Origin: Nemertoderma westbladi
Lineage: Eukaryota; Xenacoelomorpha; Nemertodermatida; Nemertodermatidae
Assembly (NCBI GenBank): GCA_032718475.1
Contig: JAUCBJ010008136.1
Span: 1 to 49,096, forward strand
DNA length: 49,096 bases
Direction: 5' to 3'
The notes below the pieces were generated by a model. The model searched no databases and had not been told where the DNA came from. It saw nothing but the letters and a program-made list of their open reading frames with translations. Below, piece by piece: positions 31,754 through 44,432 of the stretch (positions are counted from its first letter, which is position 1; each line of letters starts with the position of its first letter). The translations under genes and the position numbers were made by a program.

Positions 31754-32538
31754 ATGACGGAAAAACGTAAGAGATCTGCGCCATGGACCGTGAATGAAAC
31801 CGAGGAATTGATAAAACAATGTGTCCAAAGAATAAAATCCAAGCAAAGTCCAAGCAAACTAACGACGTAACATTAAAATCAAAACAGAAGGCATATAATG
31901 ATATTGCAAACGCCGTCAGTTCCAAGGGTAGTAATTTGCGTACAGTAACAGCTAAAAGACAAATTACAATCCTTAAAGTCAGATATCAAAAAACGTCAGG
32001 CTGATTATGTTAAGACAAGTCGGCCTAATCAAAGGCCACCGAGGGCGCGAGTGAAAGTTCCAATACTGATTATGTTAGTCAAATAGATCCTGCGTTTACT
32101 TCTCTGGAGAGAGAAGTGCTAAAGGTTATACCTGCGGTAAGTATTACCGGAATACCAAGTCCTTCTTCTACATTTGCAGTAGACAACAGCGACGATATAG
32201 TACTGGTGCGATTTCGGTAGAGGATATCAATGAAGAAGAAGTGATTGCTTTTTCTCAAGGTAGGTGGTGGGAAACGTAAGACAATGGCAGAGGCGGGGGC
32301 CTCCATTAAGAAACATAAAATTAATACGAGTAGTATTTACTATGAGAGAATGTTGGCTATAGAAAAGGATAAGTTAGACATACAGCGACGTGTTTCAATT
32401 TCACTTGTCGAGTTTTTAAACACGGCAACGCGCTTCTTTAACAGACCGGCTCCATTTTCACCACAGGGTGGTGCGCCTCCTAGTCCAAACTTCACTCAGC
32501 TACACCCTGTAACCACTTTTTCTCCAAGGCAATATTAA
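31754..32538 (+). pseudogene. Harbinger-associated Myb/SANT-like protein, broken
   Basis: The ATG at 31754 begins a basic leader and SAPWTVNETEELI, the first helix of a Myb/SANT-like DNA-binding domain. A frame change occurs near 31840, after which KQKAYNDIANAV and KRQITILK continue the domain. Another change near 31975 leads to a KKRQADYVK segment. Further down, out of frame, come a conserved-looking YYERMLAIEKDKLDIQRR coil and a Pro-rich end with TAA at 32538. Good splice-donor words (GCG|GTAAGT at about 32132) could mean real introns, but the early frame breaks look like decay. In PIF/Harbinger elements such proteins accompany the transposase and bind the ends. Confidence 0.65.
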
Positions 32539-33139
32539 CCAGCACCAGGGGCACCCAATCATAATGGAACACCCGGTACATACTGTACTTTGCAGATTTC
32601 GCTTTTAGAAAGAGGTGGGGGGGGGGGGGGGTGTTGTTTACGCGGTAGTAAATAAATCCATTACCCAAGTTGGGATACAGTATGTGTACATAAAATATAT
32701 GGTACTACTGTACCTACAGTATTAGTTGAAAATATAATATAAAATATATATTCAGTACAGTATATGTGTAACCTATCCAAACGACTCGGGATTCGCCCCT
32801 GTTCTGAGACATGGTGTACGATATACACACAATCTACAGTACTTAGGCAGCTACAGTACAATAAAATGGCATCGTACAGTAATATATAGGGCCTGTAGTT
32901 AATATTTTTACTGTAGGATGGGTAATACGTACTACATAACGTACTAAGTATTATAGTACTTACAAATACAGACATTTATATGTACTGCATAGAAGTAGTA
33001 ATTAAGATTTAATCCATCTGACTGAAACTTAAAGTGAAATAATATCAGTTCGAGCCTAAAAGGAACCGGTAAACAACAGTAGGCCTAAATTAAGCATGAT
33101 AATTTATGAACACAATTGATTGAAGAACAACTTTCGTGC

Positions 33140-33350
33140 TTCTGCTAATTGCCTTAACAGAGGTTTTACCTCTGTTAAGGAAAATATTCTCGGTTAGTTA
33201 ACAGAGAACTAACAGTGAATGAAAAACTCTCCCTTTAACAGTGACTTATCAGACAAAGAACTAACTAACAATGCCAATAACTCACCGACTAAAATTATCA
33301 GCGAACAAATCTTCTCTGTTAGCTTAACAGAGGTTTAACCGAGGCAATTG
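33140..33350. repeat. Small palindromic element with perfect hairpin
   Basis: CCTTAACAGAGGT TTT ACCTCTGTTAAGG at 33152-33180 is a perfect 13-bp stem with a 3-nt loop. The end near 33325-33350 carries a second GCTTAACAGAGGTTTAACC and CAATTGC in opposite orientation to GCTAATTGCC at the left. AACAGAG words fill the interior. Probably a hairpin-type MITE of about 210 bp. Confidence 0.55.
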
Positions 33351-34559
33351 CTCATCGCCCCTGGACTGATACTCAATCCATATTTAATTACAAAGCAACA
33401 ATATTTACCATTTTTCCTTCAGTATGGGTTACCAACAAAGAGTGTCTGGAGAATACAACAAACAAGTTACTATCAGATGCCAAACTGGAAACGGAGAAGT
33501 TTCGCGGGTTGTTACTTTACGAAATACTGGGTTTGTATTGCATTTTATTTTTAATTAATTGTTTTAGATTTTAAATTGAGAGTAACATTAAATGGCATAC
33601 TCAACCAACATGTGTGGGTGTCAGTGTTTGATGTATGTGTTCAGAATATAAAATAACTTAAGTTCTAACTAACGAACTGAACGTCCCCCCTTCATAATCA
33701 AATGTAGTATACACTGATCTATTTCGCATGAAATTTCTAATTTCTATCTATTTCGTAGGAAATGTACATTTTGTAACATTAGGTCAAACTTAGCAGGGCT
33801 CTGTCTGCATAATACCTCGTAAAGCTGAAGTACCACTTTGCAGCATTGAATTACTTCACAACTCAATGTTTCTTTAGTCTGTCTCGGTAGCCACTCCTGA
33901 CAACTTTCACAATTTGAAACAATTTGTGTAATATCATTGGTGATGCCCAGTCAAAACACTGCAGATCGCACTCTCATTTGTTTGTGTCATACCTCTAAGG
34001 AATGCGCCAAGCATTCTAGAACATTTCTATGCATTAGTGCTGGTGCACTCATGATAGGATCGGGAATATTATTATCCACCTATCAACTTTATCACATTCC
34101 TTGACTTTTGTAGTTGTAGCTGCCAATGTCCCTTTAATTCATGATGTAATCCATCTCATTGTCCTCAAAATCCGGGTCATCAACTTAATATATTTATCAG
34201 TCAGCGATTGTGTTCTCTTTAATATTTTGAAGTTTCAAATTATCGATCTGGGATATACAATAAAACTTACATATTTGTAATAATAGTATGTGGTCTGTTA
34301 TTAATGCTTGATAAATTAAGCTACTATAAGTCCAGCTTGATAAAGGTGTATTTTTTATAGCATAGACAACGGAGTGAGCTTCGAATTCTATCATTGCAAA
34401 GCCTGTCTACTGTCTAGGGATCTGATAAAAATAAAATAGATAACAATAGCTATAGATAACGGCATCAACAACATAGGTGAAGAACTTTGCCCTTGGATTC
34501 CGATCAGAAACAATGTTGATAGGAGTGCGGGCATTGTGTGTGTATTGTCCACCGCACCT

Positions 34560-34571
34560 GGGGCCGTATGC
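34560..34571 (+). repeat. Possible left end of the Harbinger element
   Basis: GGGGCCGTATGC lies about 180 bp upstream of the transposase start and resembles GGGGCC-type ends of Harbinger-group elements. No matching inverted end was found downstream, so this is tentative. If right, the Myb gene at 31.8 kb belongs to another insertion. Confidence 0.3.
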
Positions 34572-34660
34572 TTACTTAGTTCGTACTAGGGGTAGTTACT
34601 AGGGTAGTTTATACTTCATACTATGGTAGTTTGAACTAGTTTGTATGCACAGTCACTGAC

Positions 34661-34680
34661 ACTATAGTTTAAACTATAGT
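34661..34680. repeat. 20-bp perfect palindrome
   Basis: ACTATAGTTTAAACTATAGT, just upstream of the transposase remnant, within a cluster of TAGTTT/ACTAGG words. It may be a binding site in the element's leader. Confidence 0.8.
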
Positions 34681-34749
34681 TCGTGCTTGTTTTGCTTAGC
34701 AAGCTCATTAGCAGGCTCCCCAGTTAGTTCAGTCAAATTTATTAAAAAA

Positions 34750-35725
34750 ATGGCAGCTTTTCTGGATTTAATTGAGATGAATACGAATAACAATCTACAA
34801 ACCAAACGAATTGTTGTTGAGCACCCTTATGAAATATTTTCTTGTGATAGATTGGGCAGCAAATAGCCGACAAGACATCCTATTGCTCCCGCATTAAAGG
34901 TTATAATTGCTATGCACTAAACAACTATGCTTGCTAGGGATTCACACCAGATCTATATTGCCCACACCTTCCAAATGGACCAATACACTGTTTCTAGAAC
35001 TGTAAATTGAAGTGATCGACAATTTGGCCCTCTTAGTTGGAAATTTTGTTTATTTTCGAACTGATCTCCACCAACTCAAATTATTGCAAACCGAGTTTTA
35101 ACAAATATGTCATATTCCACGAGTTTTTGGGCAGTAGATGGTACCCATGCAAATATTACACCCCCAGCCAAACATGAGGCCTCTCCTATGTGAACAGAAA
35201 GGATTTCCACTCCCTTAATTCTCAGGCAGTGTGCCACAGAAACGGCTGTTATTTGAATATGGTTTCTCATTTGCCAGGATCTACCCATGATAGTTTTTGC
35301 TTGAAGCACAGCCAGTTGTGGGAAGCCGAAGCCTTTAATACTAATGGCTTATTTCGCAATGTTGGAGGCATCACCGCTGAAGTCATGGCTTATGATGCTG
35401 ATACCCCATCCAACAACTGACACACAGAAGATATATAATTCTGTTCATGCGAAAACTAGGGTGGTGGTCGAACAGAGTATTGGTAAAACTAAACCCCAAT
35501 GGAACATTCTATACGATGGAATACTGTACAATGTCAGTTGGTAAAGCACCTGTGGTGATTGGAGTTTGCTTCATATTGAGAAATATTGCAATTAATAGAG
35601 GGTTAGGTAATTCGTATGGAGATGGGATTGTAGATAATGTTGCTGTCGGATGCGATACCTACCAAGGTGATTTTTCTAATGGGGGAGTTTATAGGAACCA
35701 GTTTGTTTATCAATACTTTTCTTGA
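34750..35725 (+). pseudogene. PIF/Harbinger DDE transposase, broken
   Basis: The ATG at 34750 opens a frame that breaks after about 38 codons. Downstream pieces in shifting frames carry the family's signature. AVDGTH (about 35131) holds the first Asp. NRKDFHSLN and PGSTHDSF (about 35271-35295) hold the second Asp. VVEQSIGKTKPQW (about 35463-35502) holds the Glu, followed by a C-terminal helix with ILRNIAINRG. There are stops and frameshifts near 34863, 35190 and 35420, so no active enzyme can be made. HARBI1-type transposases show the same motif order. Confidence 0.75.
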
Positions 35726-37862
35726 ATTTAGGTTGCACACACACTCATAACTGCTGTAACTGGTTCCTATAAACACTGTAAATTGACTTCCCTATCTTTT
35801 ACACAATCACCTAGCAACTAGTTAGACACAGTGTCTAATTGTGAATAATAATATATAAAATAAATAATAAAGTTTAATTGCATAATATTAAATACACTGC
35901 GTATTGAAAACGGTGGGTAATTGGGTGGTGCGATTGAAGAAGTATAGTGTCCAGGAATTCGAGTCATTGGTCAACCAACTGCTGCATACCTGCGTAGGGA
36001 CTACTGACCACTGATTTATTGGTTTCTATATTCACTGATTGGCTTCTTTCTATCTGCGACTTTAATGCATTTATTTGTAACTACCGCAGATCTACAGTTG
36101 TTATCTCTACTGGAGGCCCACTCCACTCCATTGCGAATGAAATTGCTCCATCTTTTAATTCCACTACCATCTTGGGTTCCCCAATCATTGTATACAAATC
36201 ATCATCTTTTACGGATATATTTGAATAGTCTAATTGTTGCTTTATTCAATTAATTTCTGAAAATGGAAGTATAAATATACTTTCCAGTTTACATGTGAAT
36301 GGACACTACTGCAATTCCCCTCTTCTGGGTTGACATTTCCCTTACTGGGTGGGTGAGGGAATTCCTCATGGACTAATTCGTGACTCCTTCAAGCTCAAAG
36401 TGAAAGGTAGATTTAAATGGATTTAATTTTTGAGTAAAGGTGTCGGTGTCTGCTTCCAAAGTACGCTTCTTGCTGTCGAAACTTAATGTCGAGTTTACTT
36501 CGGACTGCTTGTCTCACAGGGATCTTTCCATTGTCAGATAAATTCTCAAGTACTATGATTAATTCGTGTCGGAGGTCATCTTACTAACGCTCCTATTTCT
36601 AGAGACACTATGTTCCCAATATTAATATTCGATCCCGAGATTCAAACTAAGTTGATACAGGACGTCCACTATAGACTATATCAAGGACGCGCTACTATTT
36701 AGTCAACCCTCGTGCGGCTCTGGACCAAACATTGCAGAATTGTATACCTTGCAAGAGGATTTATAACAAACCAATGATGCAGTCAGAAGCTGGACCCCCA
36801 GAGAAAAGAGTTGACTACTATCACCCTCCATTTAAACCCAAAGTACACTATTTCAATCGACCAACCGGCCGCCTTTGTTTATTAGAACTGGCAAGGGAAC
36901 GTTCTGGTAACTACGGGCAACAACGAGTTAGGCCAAGTAGTCTAACCTACAAACTAGAGTAACGTCTTGTAGAAGGTTACGATTGAGTGTGTAATTATTT
37001 ATTAGCCATTTAATATAGCATAGGTATTAGTATTAGACTACAAGTGCACTGTAGCAACAAAACCTACTTATGTTAATTGTACGTTGTATATTCTGGCCAC
37101 ATATACAGCAATTTAAATTAACGACAAATTATTTCATTTAAAATTTAAATAATTTAAAATTAATGACTAATGACTAACGACAATACTCAATCGTGGTAGC
37201 AGATTTGTCTGACGTTACCAGCATAGAAATATGCGAAAAATTTTCAACAATTTTGTATTTAATACAAATTAATAATAACGAAAATTAAAACAACCAAATT
37301 AAATCTCGCTATAAATGATCAAATAAATATTACAGTAGTTACTATTGTGAAATAAGTGTGAGAGCTGAGCGTTCTAATTTCTACATTTACCAACATGTCA
37401 TCGAACAATTTGGATTAATAAAAACCGAAACAACGTGATTCTCTGAAAACACAAATGGTGTCTGTATAACTGTGAATGCAACCTTTAGTACAGTTTGCAT
37501 TACATAAACACAACCTGTTATCATGGATACACAAAATAGTGACATTCTGGTAAATATTAAATATGTCTTTTGAACCGTATTTTGACTTTAAATTAAATTA
37601 AAATACGCAAATGACCTTTAAATTAAGCTAAATCGTGTGAATAATAAATATATCGTGTGAGTTCGTGTGAAGCGTATACAATTGTCTAACCTTTCATTGC
37701 TGCGAGGATTATAGCAGACACATTTGGCTCCGGACCAGTCCCCCATCTCCCTGGCTTGTTGAGAGTTTAGCATATAGCCACGATACTTCGGTACCGCTGG
37801 TAGTTGCGAACTCGCGTCTCGCCACAAAGGGATCGATCAGGGACTGCGTTGCGGCCTTAGAA
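35726..37862. other. AT-rich stretch without recognised genes
   Basis: A 76-codon plus-strand frame at 36732-36962 has no motif I know. The 37680-37850 part is more GC-rich and abuts the non-LTR copy. Nothing else stands out. Confidence 0.35.
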
Positions 37863-39085
37863 GGCACTTAGAAGGATAATTGAAGAGTTATCAAAAAAGA
37901 AAGACAGGCATCTGGCTGTTATCAAGGCTGTCATCTTCTTCAAGGCCTTTGATTCAGTCTCTCGCTCACGTATGTTCAGCATACTTTCATTATATGGGAT
38001 TCCTGATGAAATTATTGCAGCAATCAGATCAGTATACGATGGTTCGACAACATTTGTGTCTACTGTTGACGGTGACACAGAACCATTTGAAGTGTTATGG
38101 GGCGTCCTCCAGGGAGACACACTTGCACCATTCTTGTTCATAATTGTTGTTGACTATGTTCTACGCATGTCCTTAGATCATCATAATGATGATGGGGTGA
38201 TGATAACTCCACCTACTGGCTCCAGAAGTCGAGGAAATCCTGCCAAGTACCTAACTGATCTAGACTTTGCTGATGACTTAGGAGTACTCTCAGAATCACT
38301 AGAGGGAGCCCAACGGCTCCTCAGCTCATTAGAACAGGCTGCTTCTAGTGTTGGTCTTTTTATTAACTCCGGAAAGACCAAAATTTTGACAGTTAACTTT
38401 GAAAGTCCTCAGCAAGTCTCTTATCGGATGAGCATAAGCTCAAAAGATGGTATGCTTGAGCATGTGGATGACTTCTGTTACCTGTGATCATGGATCCGGA
38501 AGTCAGGTGAGGACCTTCGAATACGTAAGGAAAAGGCATGGGCAGCCTTGAATAGGCTTTCCAGGATTTTGAAGTCACCGAGAATTATTCGGAAACTTAA
38601 GGTCCGATTATTTAGAGCAGCAGTAGTTCCAGTACTCCTCTATGGGAGTCCATGCTGGGCTCTAACTGCTGAGGACACCAAATCTCTGGATGGCACATTC
38701 ACAAGAATGCTACGCCGGGTTTATTGTGTCAAGTACAATGCACACATCTACAACTATATAACATTGGAGGTGTCTCATTGGTTCCCCCAAGCTTGACACT
38801 AGAACAAAATCACCTCGATTTGCAGGACATTGCTTTCACCGTGAGGACAAGCCAGTGCATAATCTTGTACTTTGGCAGCCTCATGGAGTGAATAAGCATG
38901 GTGGACAGCCCATGACTTTCTTGAGACGCATCTTAAAGGACCCTGGCCTTGAAGATGCGGATGATCTAGCAAATGTCATGGGTGATAGGGAGTTGTGGCG
39001 GTGCAATTTTGTCGATAAGACGGCACAGCATTCTTAAAAATGCAGCTGCAATGCAGCATGCCGATCCTAGTAGTAGTAGTAGTAG
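37863..39085 (+). mobile_element. Non-LTR retrotransposon, copy 3 (5'-truncated)
   Basis: In opposite orientation to copies 1 and 2. Sequence shared with copy 2 starts at about 37863 and ends with GCAGCATGCCGATCC and a TAG tail of about six units, the longest of the three. More diverged than copies 1 and 2. Confidence 0.85.
37866..39037 (+). pseudogene. Non-LTR reverse transcriptase, inactivated
   Basis: Compared with copy 2, the motif A region is replaced: [10 protein letters not shown] reads KAVIFFKAFDS, with one codon more and isoleucine in place of the catalytic Asp. The FADD box survives. Later a Gly codon has become TGA at 38485-38487, about seven bases are missing near 38745 (frameshift), and one more base near 38815. 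The conserved C-terminal tail is still readable to TAA at 39037. Loss of the motif A Asp alone would abolish catalysis. Confidence 0.8.
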
Positions 39086-40071
39086 CATTGCGGTGTGTGG
39101 CTGTCTGTTTGGGGAGGTGACGTCCACCTACCCTTGTTGCAGTCATATATTCAAACTCGCACCTCGATATGTTAAAACACCCTCTTCTGATAAACGAGGT
39201 TCTCGGGACAGCATGCGAAGATGATGGATACGATGACGGCTAATCTCACTGGCGAATCTACCGAACTCACTCAGAGTATGTCGCCCCGTATGGACGTGAG
39301 GAGGAAGATCGGACAGAGCGTGAATGATTGTACGACGTACGCGAATTAGCTTCTTTGGTCTAACCTGCGGTCCAAACTTTAATGGAAGGGTTCCAAAGTA
39401 AAGCACGTATTCATACGTCTGGGTCTGTAAAGCGTTTTTGGTGTCGCTTACAGTCAAACCCAACCAATACCTATCGACACCGACATCTCCAACCCCAATT
39501 TAGTTGTGGATGCTCCAATGTTGTAAACTCACATCGTAGAGCCCATATGCGACGATACTGATGAATGGATTATCGCTTCTCCTTGTCGAGCTGATCAAAT
39601 AAAGACTTTAATTAGGGATAAGTACCTCGAAAGACGTCCTCTCCGTTCCCCGTGCTATGGGACTCAAGACCACCCGGATTTCGTCTTGCTCGGTCAACAT
39701 TGTGTAATGAAACCCGAGGATCCTACGCCTTTCGACTCGACCCAAAGGGACGACGAAACATCCCTTCTGAAATTTAATTTAGATTTTGGGAATATTCCGC
39801 GGATTTACATTGGATTGCGCGATTGCGTTGTGTAAAGTTATTGCGCTATACCGTTCCCACATCAATCGTGGTTAGCGAGCCTCAACCGGAAACATCTACA
39901 GGTGGACCAACCGTACGAACTGTCGCACCCCCTTCTGACTCATTGGAACTTCATCCTTCCGCCGCTGAGGGGCTATGAGTGCAAAGTTCTCCGCCTCCGG
40001 TACCTGGTAATGGCTCCCCGCCAACGAAACGTCGCAAGCGACCCCCCAAGAAGAAAAAGATCCGGAAATAA
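39086..40071 (+). pseudogene. Unidentified GC-rich coding-like block with basic C-terminal tail
   Basis: Base composition shifts to near-balanced GC. A stop-free plus frame of about 100 codons runs to TAA at about 39834 (it includes DEWIIASPCRADQIKTLI and PDFVLLGQHCVMKPEDP). Another frame then gives a Pro/Ser/Thr-rich stretch. The last one, 39988-40071, ends in PPTKRRKRPPKKKKIRK and TAA, overlapping an AATAAA-like signal. The tail looks like a nuclear localisation signal. On the minus strand 39143-39463 there is also a 106-codon frame of coding-like composition. I do not recognise a family; a decayed transposon or viral gene is possible. Confidence 0.35.
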
Positions 40072-42493
40072 ACGTTATTTTTTCTGGTTACTTTTTATTA
40101 CGGCTATTTTACTTTATATGACTCATATTCCTACTTTATATTATAATGAAAATAAGTAAGTGGTATCCCCAATAATTTATTTAGCTTATTTGTTCACGAG
40201 CTGAGACATTTTATATGTATTAGATATCCTCTTTAGCACCACAGTTTGCTTATTTAGAAGTAATTGGTACCCAATAATTCATTTAATTTGATTTGTTCAC
40301 GTGCTGAAACCTTTTATATATGCATTAGATACTCTTTGGCACTATAGTTTGCTTGTTTAGAAGTGACAGATATACACTAATCTACACGATTCAATTTTGT
40401 TCACGAGTGAAATATTTTATATGCTGGATGTATGTTGTACGTAATTTGAGTTTACTATTATTGGTTGATATGCCAGACATCTTTCTGTGTATAATTTGAG
40501 CTCGTCCCTTCGTTTTTTACCACTGTGTTAGCTAAATAAATAGAAGCGGTGTTGCTGCACGTGTGAACTTAGCCTTTTTAGCTTACTTATTTTGCTCAAT
40601 TTAAGCTTAAAGTTATATTTTAATGATAAAATTCATTATGTGGTGATATTTTGACTTATTATCATTTATTCGATAATATGGTGATTCGACGCCATCTAGC
40701 GTCATTATTGCGTATCGTCAGTTTATCCTAAATGCCCCTAAATTGCTAATATATATACGTATAATATATATATGTATATAATGTACATAATGTACATAAT
40801 ATATATATATATATAATGTATAATATATAAGCGTAGGCCCCATGCATTAACTTACTTCTACTATAATTATTTGTCATTAATTGTTTAGTGAAGTCTTACT
40901 TATCCATGTAAAGGGTAAATATCCCGGTGAATACTTTAATTGACTGGTGGTTATTACAATACTGTTTCTGTTTACAATTAAATTATACATTTGGTTATAA
41001 TTAGTTGTTATTATTCTTAACATCGTATCGGTAAACTCAATTTATTGCTTATTTGGTTAATATAATATCGCCGATATTACAAGATTTAAAGACATTTTAT
41101 AAACGCCACAACCAGGTTGGTCTCTATACTCTAAACATTATTGATAACCTGGACAATTGTGTCAGATTTACGTGTGTTGTATTACCTCTAACTCAATAAA
41201 TAATTAATCTATGGCGATGTTTCAGACCTATAATACAAGCAAAGATTAAAGCTTAAGATTAATAATAACATGATTGAGAGTTGTCATAAATTGAGTACTG
41301 TAGCGATAATAATATAAACCGATACCGAATAGTCACAATACGTTTCCCCTAAAGAGAAACACAAATACCACTGAGAATTAATTAGTCAGACATTTGCTTG
41401 TTATATTGTGTTGCCACACCCTCCAGGTACTGATATACTACGGCCTTCCATTGAAGGTACACACTAGCGCCATTACCATTTCAGTGTCTCAGACCGGGCA
41501 TTTTACTCTCATTATTACATGGTTTATTAAAAGATCGGAAAGAGTCAAAATCTACGAAAATAGGGATTAAAAGATTTTTGTCAAATGCGCTAACAGGGGG
41601 GGGGGGGGGGGGGATATGTGTGCTGTGGTGCAACTCAAGGATATATATTATATTACAGGATATGTGTATGTATGCCAATGATAAAGTTGTAACTTTTGTT
41701 GGGCATAGCTTTTAAAATCCTCATCCATCTCTTCTTTTAAGATCTTCATTATTTATTTTTATAGACTTTTGTGGGTGTTACCAAAAAAATGTAGAATAAA
41801 AGAAAATTGGTTCGGATTAAATTAGAATGAAATGCTACTTTGATATAAGAAGAAATATTAAATCGTGTCTGCCTTTTATAAATTTATTACATGGGAAAAA
41901 AATTTAACTTTTTTCATTATTCTAGAGGCATTTTATTTACCGAGCATCAGCGATGTATTTTTTTTATGTTATTTTATTTGTATATTTTATGTAAAGGGTC
42001 GAGAGAATATTCAAAAAAAAATGTTCTACGTTTTTTTTCCAATGTAATACGTAATTTTATTCTAAAATTGGTACTTGTTTGTTTCTAAATTCTTTAATAA
42101 AACATATCAATTCGATATACTACCGTACAGTAGTGTTACAAAACAATTTTAACTGTACAGTAGTATTTTACCACATTGCTTCAAAAGTCACTGCGAGTCC
42201 AATTATTGTACTCTTCAACTCTCGATGTTGCCTTACTCAATGTTAAACTAATTTAGTGTTCTCGAATATCTATTACATATATCACATTGTTCCGTTTTTG
42301 TGTACGCCTTGCAGACACTAAGTTGCAATAACTATTAAGTTTGTGAATGGATTTTGCTCAAATTACTTGTAAACCTTTTCTACGTCGATGATCTTTCAAT
42401 ATATGTAATAAAATTTAAGAAATTCCACCATAAATATTTTACTTTACTTTCTTCGCCTGGAAAAAATGTAAAATCAATGTAATCCTATGGGTT
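40072..42493. other. AT-rich stretch with (TA)n and poly-G
   Basis: A TA/TGTA-rich microsatellite at about 40749-40830 and a run of 18 G at 41596-41613. The latter is preceded by GCTAACA, as is the G-run at 1274-1286. No gene seen. Confidence 0.5.
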
Positions 42494-42519
42494 ACTTTTT
42501 TTCCCTAGGGAAAAAAAGT
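42494..42519. repeat. 26-bp perfect palindrome
   Basis: ACT7CCC|TAGGG-type palindrome: A-C, seven T, CCCTAGGG, seven A, G-T, with no spacer. No neighbouring copy. Confidence 0.85.
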
Positions 42520-42879
42520 GATCCTTTTTCTCCCGATTTTGAGGTATTCGAGCGAAATAATTATTTAATCTTAGTATAATTAGTTGTTTCTATTGTTATT
42601 ATTTTTTAGTAAATATTTTATGTATTAAATGTAATGTGTTTGAATACTTATAACTAAATATAATAAAAGCACAAAAGCATTTATTTTTGAATTGTTACTT
42701 TGAGCCTGAATAATAATGACTTATCATGAATCAGCTAAGTCAATAAGTAGCATTCGCAGATAGGCCTACCGTTAGCTATTGTTATAATACTACTGACATA
42801 TGCCAAGCAATAAGACGAGTGAATCAGAATGAAAAAGAACCCGCAGTTAATTGATCTGTCGGAGAGCATTCTAAACACC

Positions 42880-44152
42880 GACCAGCCAGCTTCATCAGAT
42901 ATTACTTACAACTTCAAGGGAGTGGCTGTAAAAGCCTTTGCTGAATTGCCCCGTTATTTTTCTTATTTTTCCATTAAAATACTCTGTAGTTGATTTAATA
43001 GGCGTAAGAGACCGTATTATTGCTGTATCGGTGTTTTTTAGAGGATCTAAGAGCTATTTCCTCCGTATGTGTACTGTGGAAGGCATAGTTGATGATTCTA
43101 TGGCAATTCTGTGACGCAAAAGGGGCTAGATACTCTTGAACAGTAGTTACTATGACGACGGTTAACAGCTGATATTCATACGTGTCGATTTTCTTTGTTC
43201 TACGGCATCTCTCAGTTCAGTCAACCAATCAGAGCGTTTTTACTGTTCTTGTGCAGAAATTTCCTAGAAATCACGCAATGCTTTATGGGCAGTGTTATCA
43301 TTCTGTCCTGAGCCAGGAAGAACGGCTTTGGAATATTTTGTGCTGTTCTGCTTTTAGCCTAACACTAGTAGGCTTAATTATAAGGACATATATCCGTTAT
43401 CTGAATCACTGTGCAACTCAATACTTACCTACTAACCTAACTCAACTGGGCAATGCATATATCTTGTTGTACATACCTTTATATTGTTATACTGCTATTT
43501 ACTGTCGATTATTCATTATATGGTGATAAATATTATATTGGAATAACGAGAAATAACCCTGAAAACCCAATATTCTTGATATACCGAAGGTAAGAGAGAA
43601 AGGTTACATATAACGATTGTGACTTATGTTAAAGTGGTTTGAAGTGAATCTAATGTTATTTGATAGACCCTACATGAGTCGGTCCGTGTTCCTTTTATAT
43701 GTGACTAAAATCAGTGAAGATCGGCAGATCAGTGTGCAGTATTGTGCAGCATTGTGTATGAGTGAGACTGATAACGAAGCATTTCCTAAAGAATGCGCCA
43801 TATATGTGAATTGTAACTAAGCCATATCGTTGCGTGTAGTTTAAGTCATAGCTCTGTTTATATAGATAGAGCGCCACGTCCTAAAGAACTGTTAATATTT
43901 CCCGAAGGTGAATAATATTGTCAGAGATTATATAATACTGTCGGTCGAATAATACATTAGGCTTACATAGCAATACGATTAAGCTGTCGAAATCAATCTC
44001 CCGGGTATATCCAACGGGTGAATGATCGCGCACAGATTGGTTTCAACTAGTGTAGTGAATCAAATACTTGTCAGAGGCTAAAAGCGATTTATTATCTAGA
44101 AGACATCCTAATTTGGCGGGTTAAACTGCCAAAGGTCTGAAAGCGCGAACAA
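42880..44152 (-). repeat. Diverged 1.2-kb repeat, inverted partner of 26226-27480
   Basis: Read on the minus strand it begins TGTTCGCGCTTT at about 44152 and follows the partner block by block, with many substitutions and small indels. The plus-strand frames inside it (43182-43526, 43626-43820) are not conserved in the partner and are not taken as genes. It lies just upstream of the BEL/Pao leader, in opposite orientation. Confidence 0.65.
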
Positions 44153-44432
44153 TAACGGATATATCTTCTGTATTGCAGTAGGCAATAAAGCTGAAGTACC
44201 GGCAACCGGTACCAAGTAGGCCTGACTACCTAACCACCCGGACCGGTACATACAGCAGTACAGGTACAGCAGTATTATTCGATTTTGATAATTATATACC
44301 GGTAGGCCTTAATAATTAATCAGGGACTGCAGCCCTGGTTTTTTATTGAGATTTTTACTTATTTCTGTCAAGTTTTATTTGTTTGTAGGCCAGTATTGAA
44401 CAGAAGGCGTGTAAGCCTGATCAGATTGTACA

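Noticed and set aside
36732-36962. 76-codon plus-strand ORF
   Set aside because: No motif, no splice logic linking it to other exons, and no second copy; kept only as a remark on the stretch.
43182-43820. Plus-strand ORFs of 114 and 64 codons
   Set aside because: They lie in the diverged repeat and their frames are not kept in the partner at 26226-27480.
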